A DNA stretch of 29,474 bases from GCA-2689995 sp964529325 (GTDB taxonomy: Bacteria; Fidelibacterota; Marinisomatia; SCGC-AAA003-L08; GCA-2689995): contig CAZGWH010000026.1 in NCBI GenBank assembly GCA_964529325.1, forward strand, positions 1 through 29,474, written 5' to 3'. A model generated the notes under the pieces. It made no database searches. It saw only the letters and a list, made by a program, of their open reading frames with translations, and was not told the origin of the DNA. A program made the translations under genes and the position numbers. Of the stretch, positions 17,030 through 25,190 are shown piece by piece (position 1 is the first letter of the stretch; every line of letters begins with the position of its first letter).

Positions 17030-19945
17030 ATAAAAATAAATAACTTTTATTTTGATTTTAAATTATTAAGAAAAGAATATAACAATGAAATAGATGCTGA
17101 AGTATTTGAATTTAGGCATAAAAGAACAGATACTCCTCTATTTGCAATAAAAAATAGTGACACAAATAAAACATTTACGGTATCATTTAAAACATTACCA
17201 ATTAATTCAAATGGTGTAGCTCATGTATTAGAACATACTGTTTTATCTGGCTCACGAAAGTTTCAATTAAAAGATGTATTTAATGAAATTTCTAAAGGTG
17301 TATTAACCACATTTTTAAATGCAATGACAGGTCCCGATACAACTTATTATCCTTTTGCAACACGAAATGAAAAAGAATATTTCAATATTATGGATGTGTA
17401 TATGGATACTATTTTCCATCCAAAATTAGAAGAGTTCGCATTTATGCAAGAGGGGTGGAGACATCATCTTGAAAATCCAAATGATCAGATTGAAATAAAG
17501 GGGGTTGTATATAATGAAATGAAGGGTGCACTTTCAAATCCAACAACTCAAACATGGTACACTCTTTTTAAACATTTAATGCCTAATTCAACATATTCAC
17601 ATATTTCAGGCGGTGACCCAATTCATATACCTGATTTAACTTGGGATTATTTAAAAGAATTTCATAACCAATTTTACCATCCTTCAAACTCGGTTATTTT
17701 TCTTTATGGAAATGCACCTTTAGAAAAAGAACTCGAATTTCTGAATAAAAATTATCTATCTAATTTTGAAAAACAAGAAATCAAAGAAGATATAAATTTT
17801 GGAAACCAAGTTGAATCATTCAAAAAAATTGAATCCTCCTATGCAATAAACGCTAATGATAAAACAGATGAAAAAACATTTTTAGCAATTGGTATTCCCG
17901 TTTCGACTGCCGATAATGAAGAAGAAATTCTTGCACTAAAAATATTAGGGGAAATATTATTTTCTTCAGATGCATCACCCTTTAAATTAGATTTTAATAA
18001 TTCAAGAATTGGTAAAGACATTGAAGGTGGATTAATCGATAATAATTATCGGACCATTATGTTTGCTGAAGTAATCGGTTCTGAACCTGAAAAAATGGAT
18101 GAATTTATTGAATTATTTAAATCTTCAATGAAAGAAATTGTTAAAAATGGATTAGATAAAGAATTAATATTATCAGAACTCAATGGATTTGAATTTCAAA
18201 ATAGAGAAGAATCTTGTAACAGTCAAAGAGGTCTCAACTATGGAATGAGAATAGTAAAATCCACTAAACTCGGCGAAGACCCTTTCGAAGGTTTAAAGTT
18301 TGATAAATTATTTAACTCAATACGAAATAAAATTTTAAATGAAAATTATTTAGAAAAATTAATCGAAACTAAATTATTAAATTTCGACCAATCTGTCTGC
18401 GTTTCACTAAAACCAGAACCAGGTAAAAGTGATAATGAATCAAAAGTTCTAAATCAAAAATTAGCAGATTTTAAAACAGGTCTATCAAATGATAAAATTT
18501 CAAAATTGATTCAAAAAACATCTGATTTTGAAAAATATCAAAATAAAGAAAATACCGAAGCTGAAATTGCAACATTACCTTTTATCAATAAAAATGATAT
18601 ACCTGAAAAATTAGATTTAATTTCACCTCTAATTGAAATAGGGGAAAATAATACTTCATCCATTATTTCAGAAATATTTACAGGAGGAATTTCTTACATT
18701 AGTATTGGCTTTGATTGTTCGACTATTCCTCAACGCTTATTGCCTTATCTTGATATTTTTGGAAATATATTAACTGAAATTGGTACAAAAAACCTCAATT
18801 ATATTGACTTTGCTAAAAAGATAAATATTTTCACTGGATCCTTTAATCACCAATTTTCAATTTTTAATAAAAGAAAAGATAGAGATTCATACCGCCCTAT
18901 CTTTTGGTTAGAAACTAAAATATTGAGAGAATATATTTCTGAGGGTTTAGAAATTTTAGAGGATGTAATATTTAATCATGATTTTTCAAATCGGAAACGC
19001 ATTAAAGAAATATTAAAACGAAATTTTGCATGGGTGGAAAATCATGTACAAAGTGAAGGATATCATCTTCCTTTATATAGGACCCGGTCATTACTCCATA
19101 ATTCGAGTGTTTATTTAGAAGAAGTTTCAGGCTCAACAGCTTATTTTAATTTAAAAAATATTGTTCATAATTATGATACATTAGAATCTGAGGTATTGTC
19201 TGCAATTCAAGAAATTAGCAAGTTATTATTTAATCAACATAATTTAGTAACATCTATTACTGCTGAGGAAAAAGATATTGTAACGGCACAACCGCTTCTT
19301 AAAAAAATTAAAAAAAATCTCAACTCAATAAAACACCCAAAACAGAAAATTGAACACCAATTAAAATTCAAAAATGATGCATTTATTTCATCAGCAGAAA
19401 TTATATATGCGGTTCAATCAGGTGATATTATAGATTCAGGAGTAAATTATAATGGGGCATTCGAAGTATTAAAGTCCTATTTAGGTAATGAATTTTTACA
19501 TGAAAATATTAGAGCAAAAGGAGGGGCATATGGTTGTTTCCCAATTCTTGATTCTATTACAGGTGCATTTTCATTTGTAAGCTATAGAGACCCAAATGTA
19601 AAATCTACTTTTACTACATTTAATCAAATCCCAAATGCTATCAAAAACATAACAATGTCAAATAGATCATTAGAACAATTAATTATTGGTACTTATAGTC
19701 AATTTGATCCATTATTAAATCCATATATGCAAGGTGCTCGAGCTCGAAATAGATTTTTAGTCGGTAGCTCTGATGAATATCTTTATAGAATTTTATCTGA
19801 GATTAAATCAACTACTGTCGAACAAATGAGATCATTTTCAGAATCAATGGAAATATTCACTAAAAACTCTGTTAGAGGAATAATTGGTAATTCTGATAAA
19901 ATTCAAAATAATAAAGAATTATTTGATCAGTTAATCCAACTATGA
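17030..19945 (+). CDS. M16C zinc metalloprotease (PreP/presequence-protease type), probable ATA start
   Basis: A peptidase of the inverzincin family whose large clamshell fold degrades peptides, such as cleaved signal or targeting peptides. The first ATG (17324) lies after the zinc motif. The frame is open upstream and encodes HVLEH (residues 65-69), followed by the family segment TFLNAMTGPDTTYYPFA. The third zinc ligand is the Glu in VVYNEMKGAL. From the ATA at 17030 the protein has 971 residues, the normal length for M16C. GGAG lies at 17020-17023, six bases before ATA. No ATG, GTG or TTG occurs in frame between the TAA at 17024 and 17324. ATG-GAG-TAA directly upstream is in the same frame. 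Either a rare start or a point error explains this. The stop overlaps the next gene as ATGA. Confidence 0.88.
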   Translation: MKINNFYFDFKLLRKEYNNEIDAEVFEFRHKRTDTPLFAIKNSDTNKTFTVSFKTLPINSNGVAHVLEHTVLSGSRKFQLKDVFNEISKGVLTTFLNAMTGPDTTYYPFATRNEKEYFNIMDVYMDTIFHPKLEEFAFMQEGWRHHLENPNDQIEIKGVVYNEMKGALSNPTTQTWYTLFKHLMPNSTYSHISGGDPIHIPDLTWDYLKEFHNQFYHPSNSVIFLYGNAPLEKELEFLNKNYLSNFEKQEIKEDINFGNQVESFKKIESSYAINANDKTDEKTFLAIGIPVSTADNEEEILALKILGEILFSSDASPFKLDFNNSRIGKDIEGGLIDNNYRTIMFAEVIGSEPEKMDEFIELFKSSMKEIVKNGLDKELILSELNGFEFQNREESCNSQRGLNYGMRIVKSTKLGEDPFEGLKFDKLFNSIRNKILNENYLEKLIETKLLNFDQSVCVSLKPEPGKSDNESKVLNQKLADFKTGLSNDKISKLIQKTSDFEKYQNKENTEAEIATLPFINKNDIPEKLDLISPLIEIGENNTSSIISEIFTGGISYISIGFDCSTIPQRLLPYLDIFGNILTEIGTKNLNYIDFAKKINIFTGSFNHQFSIFNKRKDRDSYRPIFWLETKILREYISEGLEILEDVIFNHDFSNRKRIKEILKRNFAWVENHVQSEGYHLPLYRTRSLLHNSSVYLEEVSGSTAYFNLKNIVHNYDTLESEVLSAIQEISKLLFNQHNLVTSITAEEKDIVTAQPLLKKIKKNLNSIKHPKQKIEHQLKFKNDAFISSAEIIYAVQSGDIIDSGVNYNGAFEVLKSYLGNEFLHENIRAKGGAYGCFPILDSITGAFSFVSYRDPNVKSTFTTFNQIPNAIKNITMSNRSLEQLIIGTYSQFDPLLNPYMQGARARNRFLVGSSDEYLYRILSEIKSTTVEQMRSFSESMEIFTKNSVRGIIGNSDKIQNNKELFDQLIQL

Positions 19946-20751
19946 ATTTAGACTTAGAATTTAAATTAAACTTTACAATGTCACTTGCAAAAGAAGCGGG
20001 TGAAATTTTAATGTACCATTATGGAAATTTGAAAAACATAAGGCAAAAATCTCGTGTAGATTTAGTTTCTGAAGCAGATTTAGCTTCGGAAAAATTAATT
20101 GTTGAAAAAATCCAAAGTCAATTTCCAACTCATGATATTATGACAGAAGAACAAGAATTTAAGAGCAAGGGTTCAGACTGGACTTGGGTAATTGACCCTT
20201 TAGATGGCACAACAAATTATGTTCATTCTTTACCTATATTTGCCGTTTCTATTGGACTTAAATATAAAAGTGAAGCCGTAATAGGGATTGTCTTTAATCC
20301 CGCTGTTGATGCAATGTATCATGCCGTTATTCATAAGGGTGCATTTCGAAATGGAGAAGAAATCCATGTAAGTAAAACAAAAAAATTAGGTGATTCATTT
20401 TTAGTTACTGGTTTTGCCTATGACCATAATGATGAATGGGAATTAAGTTTTGATTTATTTCGAGATATATACCGGAGATCTCAAGGGATAAGAAGATTGG
20501 GTGCGGCCGCATTAGATTTATGCTTTGTAGCCCAAGGCAGATTTGATGGTTTTTTTGAAATAAATTTATTTCCATGGGATATTACTGCTGGCGATTTAAT
20601 TCTCCGAGAAGCAGGTGGATTTACAAGTGGGTGGAAAGGTGAAAAATTACCAGCTTCAGGTAAAAAAATATTAGCAACAAATGGGATTATTCAAGATGAA
20701 ATCCTTGACATAATTCAATCAAAAAAATATAAATTATTTACGAATTATTAA
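19942..20751 (+). CDS. inositol-monophosphatase-family phosphatase
   Basis: A Mg2+-dependent sugar-phosphate phosphatase of the IMPase/SuhB/CysQ superfamily. The 269-residue length is typical. Metal and substrate motifs are intact: VSEADLASEKLI near residue 36, MTEEQE, WVIDPLDGTTNYVHSLP near 75-90, and the C-terminal WDITAGDLILREAGG. The substrate may be myo-inositol-1-phosphate or another small phosphate ester such as PAP or a nucleotide; the sequence does not settle this. Its ATG overlaps the M16C stop by four bases, so it is translationally coupled to the protease. Its last 14 bases overlap the end of the convergent nucleotidyltransferase gene. Confidence 0.95.
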   Translation: MNLDLEFKLNFTMSLAKEAGEILMYHYGNLKNIRQKSRVDLVSEADLASEKLIVEKIQSQFPTHDIMTEEQEFKSKGSDWTWVIDPLDGTTNYVHSLPIFAVSIGLKYKSEAVIGIVFNPAVDAMYHAVIHKGAFRNGEEIHVSKTKKLGDSFLVTGFAYDHNDEWELSFDLFRDIYRRSQGIRRLGAAALDLCFVAQGRFDGFFEINLFPWDITAGDLILREAGGFTSGWKGEKLPASGKKILATNGIIQDEILDIIQSKKYKLFTNY

Positions 20752-21448
20752 TTTCAAATAAAGAGTTATCTCTACCGAAAAGAATATCATTAGCAATTAA
20801 CTCAATATCTAATTCAAAATCATCATAATCAACCCCCGGTACCCATTTAATTTGGTTTATATATTGAATTGGAAAAGATTTTAAAATTTCAAAAACAATC
20901 TCAGGAGTTACACCAACTTCCTTGGATTTTGATTCATTTAAAATATCTTCCCAATTAAAACTTTTATTTTTGGAAATAATCCATATATCTACAACATCTT
21001 TTGGTTCTGATCTAAAAAGAGCCGTTAATTTATTAGATAAAATATTTCTCCAACCATCAATTTTTCCAAATTCAACATGAGAAAAAATTGAACCAAAATG
21101 TGATGCAATATCATTAATAAAATCTAATTGAAGTGTTAAATCTACATCATTTGATGAAGTTAAAAAAATACGAGTAAAGGATTTCCCAATATCTACATCT
21201 TTTAAATCAACAACATATTGACTATTATTTGATAATTCGGAAAGAACTAAACGAACATATTTATTATAATTAGAATCATTAATAACAAAGAAATCTAAAT
21301 CATCCGAGTATCGATGATTAAAATAAAAACGACTAAGTGCTGTACCACCGGTTAGAAAAAAGGGTGTATTTAATTTCTTTACTAAATTCAGGACCCCATT
21401 TTGTAAAGGATATAGATTCTCCACATAATATTTTTCGTAATTTTTCAA
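20738..21448 (-). CDS. AbiEii-type nucleotidyltransferase, toxin-like
   Basis: A nucleotidyltransferase of the AbiEii/DUF1814 family, whose best-known members are type IV toxins and phage-defence proteins that modify tRNA or similar targets. The 236-residue product shows the defining motif FFLTGGTALSRFYFNHRYSDDLDFF near residues 30-52, with Gly-Gly and the DDLD carboxylates, and a later KLTALFRSEPKDVVDIW segment. The start is uncertain. The frame opens after a TAA, and the earliest choices are TTG at 21448 or GTG at 21424; the residues LYPLQNG just after match what I recall of the family. It overlaps the 3' end of the upstream partner gene by about 90-116 bases in another frame. Confidence 0.85.
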   Translation of the reverse strand: MKNYEKYYVENLYPLQNGVLNLVKKLNTPFFLTGGTALSRFYFNHRYSDDLDFFVINDSNYNKYVRLVLSELSNNSQYVVDLKDVDIGKSFTRIFLTSSNDVDLTLQLDFINDIASHFGSIFSHVEFGKIDGWRNILSNKLTALFRSEPKDVVDIWIISKNKSFNWEDILNESKSKEVGVTPEIVFEILKSFPIQYINQIKWVPGVDYDDFELDIELIANDILFGRDNSLFEINNS

Positions 21449-21701
21449 AATGATCTTTTAGTTCCTCATGATAAATTTTTGAAATTCGAGTTTTTGTTAA
21501 ATTTAATTTCAACTCTTTTGGTCCAAAAATATATAAAATGTCATACCAAGTCAATCGCTCTAAAATTCGAGTAAAAATCAACTCAAAATCCCAATGCCCA
21601 CAATAAGTTATTTTCTTATTAATTAAATTTAAAATATTTTGGGGAGGATAATGGTAATCCCAATTGAGTTTCTTAATAATTTGAGACATTCTTTCATCCA
21701 T
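21333..21701 (-). CDS. small partner of the AbiEii-type protein, possible antitoxin
   Basis: A 122-residue soluble protein with no signal peptide. I recall similar small proteins directly upstream of AbiEii-like genes, ending like this one in SNRWYS, but no proven function comes to mind. It is not a clear AbiEi winged-helix antitoxin. It is helical and rich in Lys, Ile and Trp (residues 40-85 contain LERLTWYDILYIFGPKEL). Its last 38 residues are encoded within the overlap with the nucleotidyltransferase gene, which would couple their expression. It starts only six bases after the selenoprotein gene, so the pair may be read from that gene's promoter. Confidence 0.62.
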   Translation of the reverse strand: MDERMSQIIKKLNWDYHYPPQNILNLINKKITYCGHWDFELIFTRILERLTWYDILYIFGPKELKLNLTKTRISKIYHEELKDHFEKLRKILCGESISFTKWGPEFSKEIKYTLFSNRWYST

Positions 21702-21707
21702 CTCAAA

Positions 21708-22904
21708 TTACCTTGCATTTAGAATAACATTTTTAATAGTATCATAATTTTGTCCACAAGTCGAATTAGGGTCAGGATTGTATGAAGTTAAATTAATTTT
21801 TGTAATAAACTTTCCATCACGATCTAAAATAAATAAATCTCTCAATATTACTTCCCATTCCCCCCATACATTTACTTCAAGGATATCCTGTGTCCACGGT
21901 AAGACTCTTTCTTCAATCATACCATCATAACTATCATTTATATATTGATATCCGTTAATCCCCATAATGCTAACATCTGTAATTCCTTCAGATTGTAACT
22001 CAAGATGTAACTCATTTAATACACCGAACCGGTGTCTGCACATCGCTCAGCCCGCTTTTCCAAAATAATAAAGAGAAATATTTCCATTATAAACTTCAGG
22101 ACCTATCATTTCTCCAAATGAAACTGAATTATCATTTATATCTTCTAATAACCATTCAGACATCAATGGTTCATTACTTAAAATAATATTGACAATTCCT
22201 AAAACATCGATGACATTAATATCCTCATCTTGATTTAAATCTGCAATAAAAAATTGATTGGGGGTTAATTCAATTACATCTAAAATATGTTGAACAACTG
22301 TCAAAACATCGATGACATTAGTAATTAAATCTTCATTTACATCACCCCAAATTGGATCTTGATAATAAATTTGCTCACCATAAACTATATTTGCTCCAGG
22401 AGGGCTTGTTTGTATATTTGACCAAGTGTCTCCTCCATTCATCGTCATAATATTTGGCCAAGTCTCATCGGTATGAATCCATTTAAGAACACCATCACCT
22501 CGTGACAATAATGTAACCCAATACGAAGAATTTTCATCTAATTGAATGCATTCAGTAAGTGTATAAATATTATAACCTGAACCATGTGGATAGTCTTCAT
22601 CCATCACAATATTCCATTCATCAATTACCTCTCCAGGCGATTGGTTATCATCATGCTGAAGTTGAATAATTATTGAATCAGGAAATGATTCAAATCCCAA
22701 ATAGAATGAAAACCGCTCAAGAATATAATCATGATCCACAGTAAAAATATTACTAAAACGCATATCTAACGAATCTGTTTTATAGACTAAATTTCCAGTT
22801 TCAATTCCAACAGGATTTCCATTATAATAAATTGTAGATCGCTCACCTTGTGAAAACAAGCACGAAAAAATGATTAAAATTGTAAAATATTTAGTGTATT
22901 TCAT
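21708..22904 (-). CDS. secreted selenoprotein with dockerin-like repeats and C-terminal SelP_N-like domain (U-A-M-C)
   Basis: Reading through TGA (22047-22049) gives 398 residues. Residues 1-20 are a signal peptide ending in CLFSQG. Residues 25-180 form a beta-rich domain I cannot name with certainty. Residues 187-243 hold two dockerin-like loops (WGDVNEDLIT, ADLNQDEDIN), one weaker in acidic ligands. Residues 265-398 resemble the N-terminal thioredoxin-like domain of animal selenoprotein P: a strand leading to GKAG-U286-AMC289, then LNELHLELQSEGITDVSIMGIN, a LPWTQD...VNVWGEWE stretch and RDLFILDRDGKFITKI. These parallel, in order, the SelP features U-x-x-C, L-x-x-EG-x-x-N-I-S, DVW and FLIYDRCGRLVYHLG. 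TGA as a stop would cut the domain just after its first strand. ATG at 22043 lacks a good ribosome-binding site. Confidence 0.87.
22021..22035 (-). promoter_or_regulatory. SECIS-like hairpin for the second selenoprotein
   Basis: On the minus-strand RNA, ACACCG (22035-22030) pairs perfectly with CGGUGU (22026-22021) around the three-base loop GUU, whose first base is G. Seventeen bases separate UGA from the loop. The position and the loop G fit a bacterial SECIS. The stem lies within codons for conserved residues (RHRFGV), so the structure and the protein share the sequence. Confidence 0.75.
22047..22049 (-). other. in-frame TGA proposed as selenocysteine codon (U286)
   Basis: Codons read AAA GCG GGC TGA GCG ATG TGC, giving K-A-G-U-A-M-C. 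TGA takes the first place of a C-x-x-C-like motif. The frame is open for 111 residues beyond the ATG and the homology continues across it. Confidence 0.85.
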
Positions 22905-23204
22905 AGTGTAATTTCTTAATTCTCTAATTTAAAATGAATATTAATTTAATAATTATTCCTTAATCATAATTAATAATTAATAATTAATAATTAATAATTT
23001 TACACATATAATTTAATATTTACAATAAAAATGAAATAAATTGAATTAATAATTAAACTCAAATCTATTTATTAATATAATATTTCTCGATTTAGTTAAA
23101 TTAACTCCTTTATAAAAAATATTTATTTCATTTAGAAATAATTAGTTGATATCCATAAAATAACAACGAATATAACATTAAATTTTTCACATTATGGAAT
23201 ATAA
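22905..23204. other. AT-rich divergent intergenic region with heptamer repeat
   Basis: Three hundred bases between divergent genes, so it should contain promoters in both directions, but I cannot pick convincing -35/-10 pairs in such AT-rich sequence. The only distinct structure is the TAATTAA array at 22967-22999. Confidence 0.7.
22967..22999 (+). repeat. TAATTAA tandem repeat
   Basis: Four perfect copies of the seven-base unit TAATTAA followed by TAATT. It lies about 60-90 bases upstream of the second selenoprotein gene, and about 200 upstream of the plus-strand gene. Copy number may vary by slippage. Confidence 0.85.
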
Positions 23205-23846
23205 ATGCATATAAAAATTATTTATCTATTATTAATCACTTCAATATTATTTTCTCAAGAAGTTTCTTCAGACTCTACTTATATTGGTTTAGTCACCAAG
23301 GAAGAAATGACAACTTGGACCGAAAAATATCCAAAGACAATTGCCATTGGATTTGGATCATGTTCACCAATTAATAATAATTTATTAGCTTTTTCTGAAA
23401 GAGGACAGAGCAAAAATAAATGGTTTTTTCTCAAACTGAATAATTATTACAATATGAATTTATTTAATAGAGAAATAAACTTTTCATTAATGGGTGGAAC
23501 CGAGAATTTTTATTTATTAAATATGATTAATGTTTGGAATATTTTTAACCATAAAATTTATGATGTAATCAATATCGGTATTGGCCCAGGAGCAACAATT
23601 GTACTGCATAAATTTGAATATCAAGAAACAGCATTGGGATTAATATTTGATTTAAATACGACTATTCCATTAAATATTTATAATATTAATTCTACAATTG
23701 GATTAAATGTAAAACATATACTCACTTCTTATGAAAAAATTGATGAATTAGGCCCCTATAATTCACAAATATTTAACTTTTATATTGATTTTAAATTTCC
23801 ATCAGAACAGATTATTAATAAAAAATTATTCAATATATTTAAGTAA
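23205..23846 (+). CDS. exported protein of unknown function, possible outer-membrane beta barrel
   Basis: I do not recognise the family. The 213-residue product begins MHIKIIYLLLITSILFSQE, a clear signal peptide ending in the S-Q type junction also seen in the second selenoprotein (CLFSQ). The rest alternates polar and aromatic/hydrophobic residues in short stretches (INFSLMGGTENFYLL, VINIGIGPGATIVL, IFNFYIDFKF), which suggests a small barrel. The final residues do not end in a terminal aromatic, so insertion as a classic barrel is unproven. Its stop codon directly abuts the stop of the convergent Wzi-like gene with no base between them. Confidence 0.5.
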   Translation: MHIKIIYLLLITSILFSQEVSSDSTYIGLVTKEEMTTWTEKYPKTIAIGFGSCSPINNNLLAFSERGQSKNKWFFLKLNNYYNMNLFNREINFSLMGGTENFYLLNMINVWNIFNHKIYDVINIGIGPGATIVLHKFEYQETALGLIFDLNTTIPLNIYNINSTIGLNVKHILTSYEKIDELGPYNSQIFNFYIDFKFPSEQIINKKLFNIFK

Positions 23847-25190
23847 TTAATCATAATTATATTCAAGGCTAAAATTAATTGATGACTTCTTAATATCGAT
23901 TAGTTTATCGTTGTTATAATTATTAAAAGGTTCAAACCCTGCATTTTTCCAATCAATCACCTTTAACCCAACCAAAGCATTTATATTTTCAAATATAACT
24001 CGATTTACTTGTATATTAAATATTGATTTTTTCTCAGATATACCATTAAATCTTTCATTATAAATGGTAGCATATTGGTCAATTATCATTTGCTCTGATA
24101 ATTCCCCTCTTTTTGCGTTAGACAAACTAATTTCAAAATCAGTATTCATCATTGTAAACTTGTAACTAATAAATAATTCTTCTGCATGAGGACCTGCCCA
24201 AAACCCCAAAGGATAATCATAACTATAAAAATCATTAATTGGAAACCGATGGCGATAAATACGGTGATCCGTCCAAGAATATTCAATTTGAAATTTATCA
24301 CTATTCCAAAAAATATTATCTTTTACTATTCCAAACTGAAATGCAAACCAATTTCTATTGTTTTTTTCAAACACTAACCCCGGTCTAAATTCATCCATAA
24401 GAAATACATTATATAATTTCAAAGAATTTATTGGCTTTATAATTGAAATTAAATTCCATTGAATATTATCTAAATCACCTAAAAAATGTTGCATTGACCA
24501 AAAAGGGATAAATGGAATTGAATAACCTAATTCTATCCCCCTGTTTCCATAAACTACAATTTCGCCAGCTCTTATTTCTAAAAACTTATTAGGTCTATAT
24601 TGTAATTGATGAAATGCGAAGTATCGATCTTTTTCATTTGTCTTGTTTCCCATAATATCAATCATCGTTGAATCATTCACACCACTTTTTAATCTACCAT
24701 GAATATAATGAAATTTTAATTTTTCATCAATATTCCATTTAAACCCAAAATGAGGTAAACTCGGGATTTTATTTGAAATTATTAATGATGAACGACTTAT
24801 ATCAACTTTTGGGCTTAGTGTACTAATAAAAAATATTGACTGATTATTAACATATTGTAATTCCATTTCTGCAATATCATAATCAAATTTATCACTAATT
24901 AATTCATGGTTAGATGCCCATGCGATTCCTTTAGAGGAATTAAATGAATTTGGTCGTAATCGAGTACCGAAAAATCGATTATTCGTAAAAGAACCCTTTA
25001 ATTTAATTTTATTATTTATGTAAAAATACTGTATCCCTACACCACCTGTAAATATGGATTTATTTTTAATTATCCAATCACCACCCGATGATTCAAAATT
25101 AAAATTTCCAAGTGGTTTTAAAACTAAATTCCCAAATGAGAATGAAAATAAAATAATAAACCAACATATTGATTTTTCTAAAATATTAAT
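23847..25190 (-). CDS. Wzi-like outer-membrane capsule assembly protein, probable ATT start
   Basis: Probably an outer-membrane barrel of the capsule-assembly Wzi family, which helps hold exopolysaccharide on the surface. The tentative assignment rests on repeated amphipathic strands, the segment GNRGIELGYSIPFIPF, and the adjacent sugar transferase gene. The first ATG (24866) would give 339 residues without a signal peptide. The same frame is open for 108 more codons upstream and encodes a good signal peptide (NILEKSICWFIILFSFSFG) and early strands (GGVGIQYFYINNKIKLKGSF). No ATG, GTG or TTG occurs there. ATT at 25190 directly follows the stop of the sugar transferase gene and lies six bases after AAGGGA, giving 447 residues. 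Confidence 0.62.
   Translation of the reverse strand: MNILEKSICWFIILFSFSFGNLVLKPLGNFNFESSGGDWIIKNKSIFTGGVGIQYFYINNKIKLKGSFTNNRFFGTRLRPNSFNSSKGIAWASNHELISDKFDYDIAEMELQYVNNQSIFFISTLSPKVDISRSSLIISNKIPSLPHFGFKWNIDEKLKFHYIHGRLKSGVNDSTMIDIMGNKTNEKDRYFAFHQLQYRPNKFLEIRAGEIVVYGNRGIELGYSIPFIPFWSMQHFLGDLDNIQWNLISIIKPINSLKLYNVFLMDEFRPGLVFEKNNRNWFAFQFGIVKDNIFWNSDKFQIEYSWTDHRIYRHRFPINDFYSYDYPLGFWAGPHAEELFISYKFTMMNTDFEISLSNAKRGELSEQMIIDQYATIYNERFNGISEKKSIFNIQVNRVIFENINALVGLKVIDWKNAGFEPFNNYNNDKLIDIKKSSINFSLEYNYD

Noticed and set aside
13079..22049. TGA reassigned to an amino acid such as Trp or Gly throughout the genome.
   Set aside because: TGA ends the sigma-54 activator and M16C genes at normal protein ends, both in ATGA overlaps, and the two in-frame cases share the U-x-x-C context and a following hairpin.
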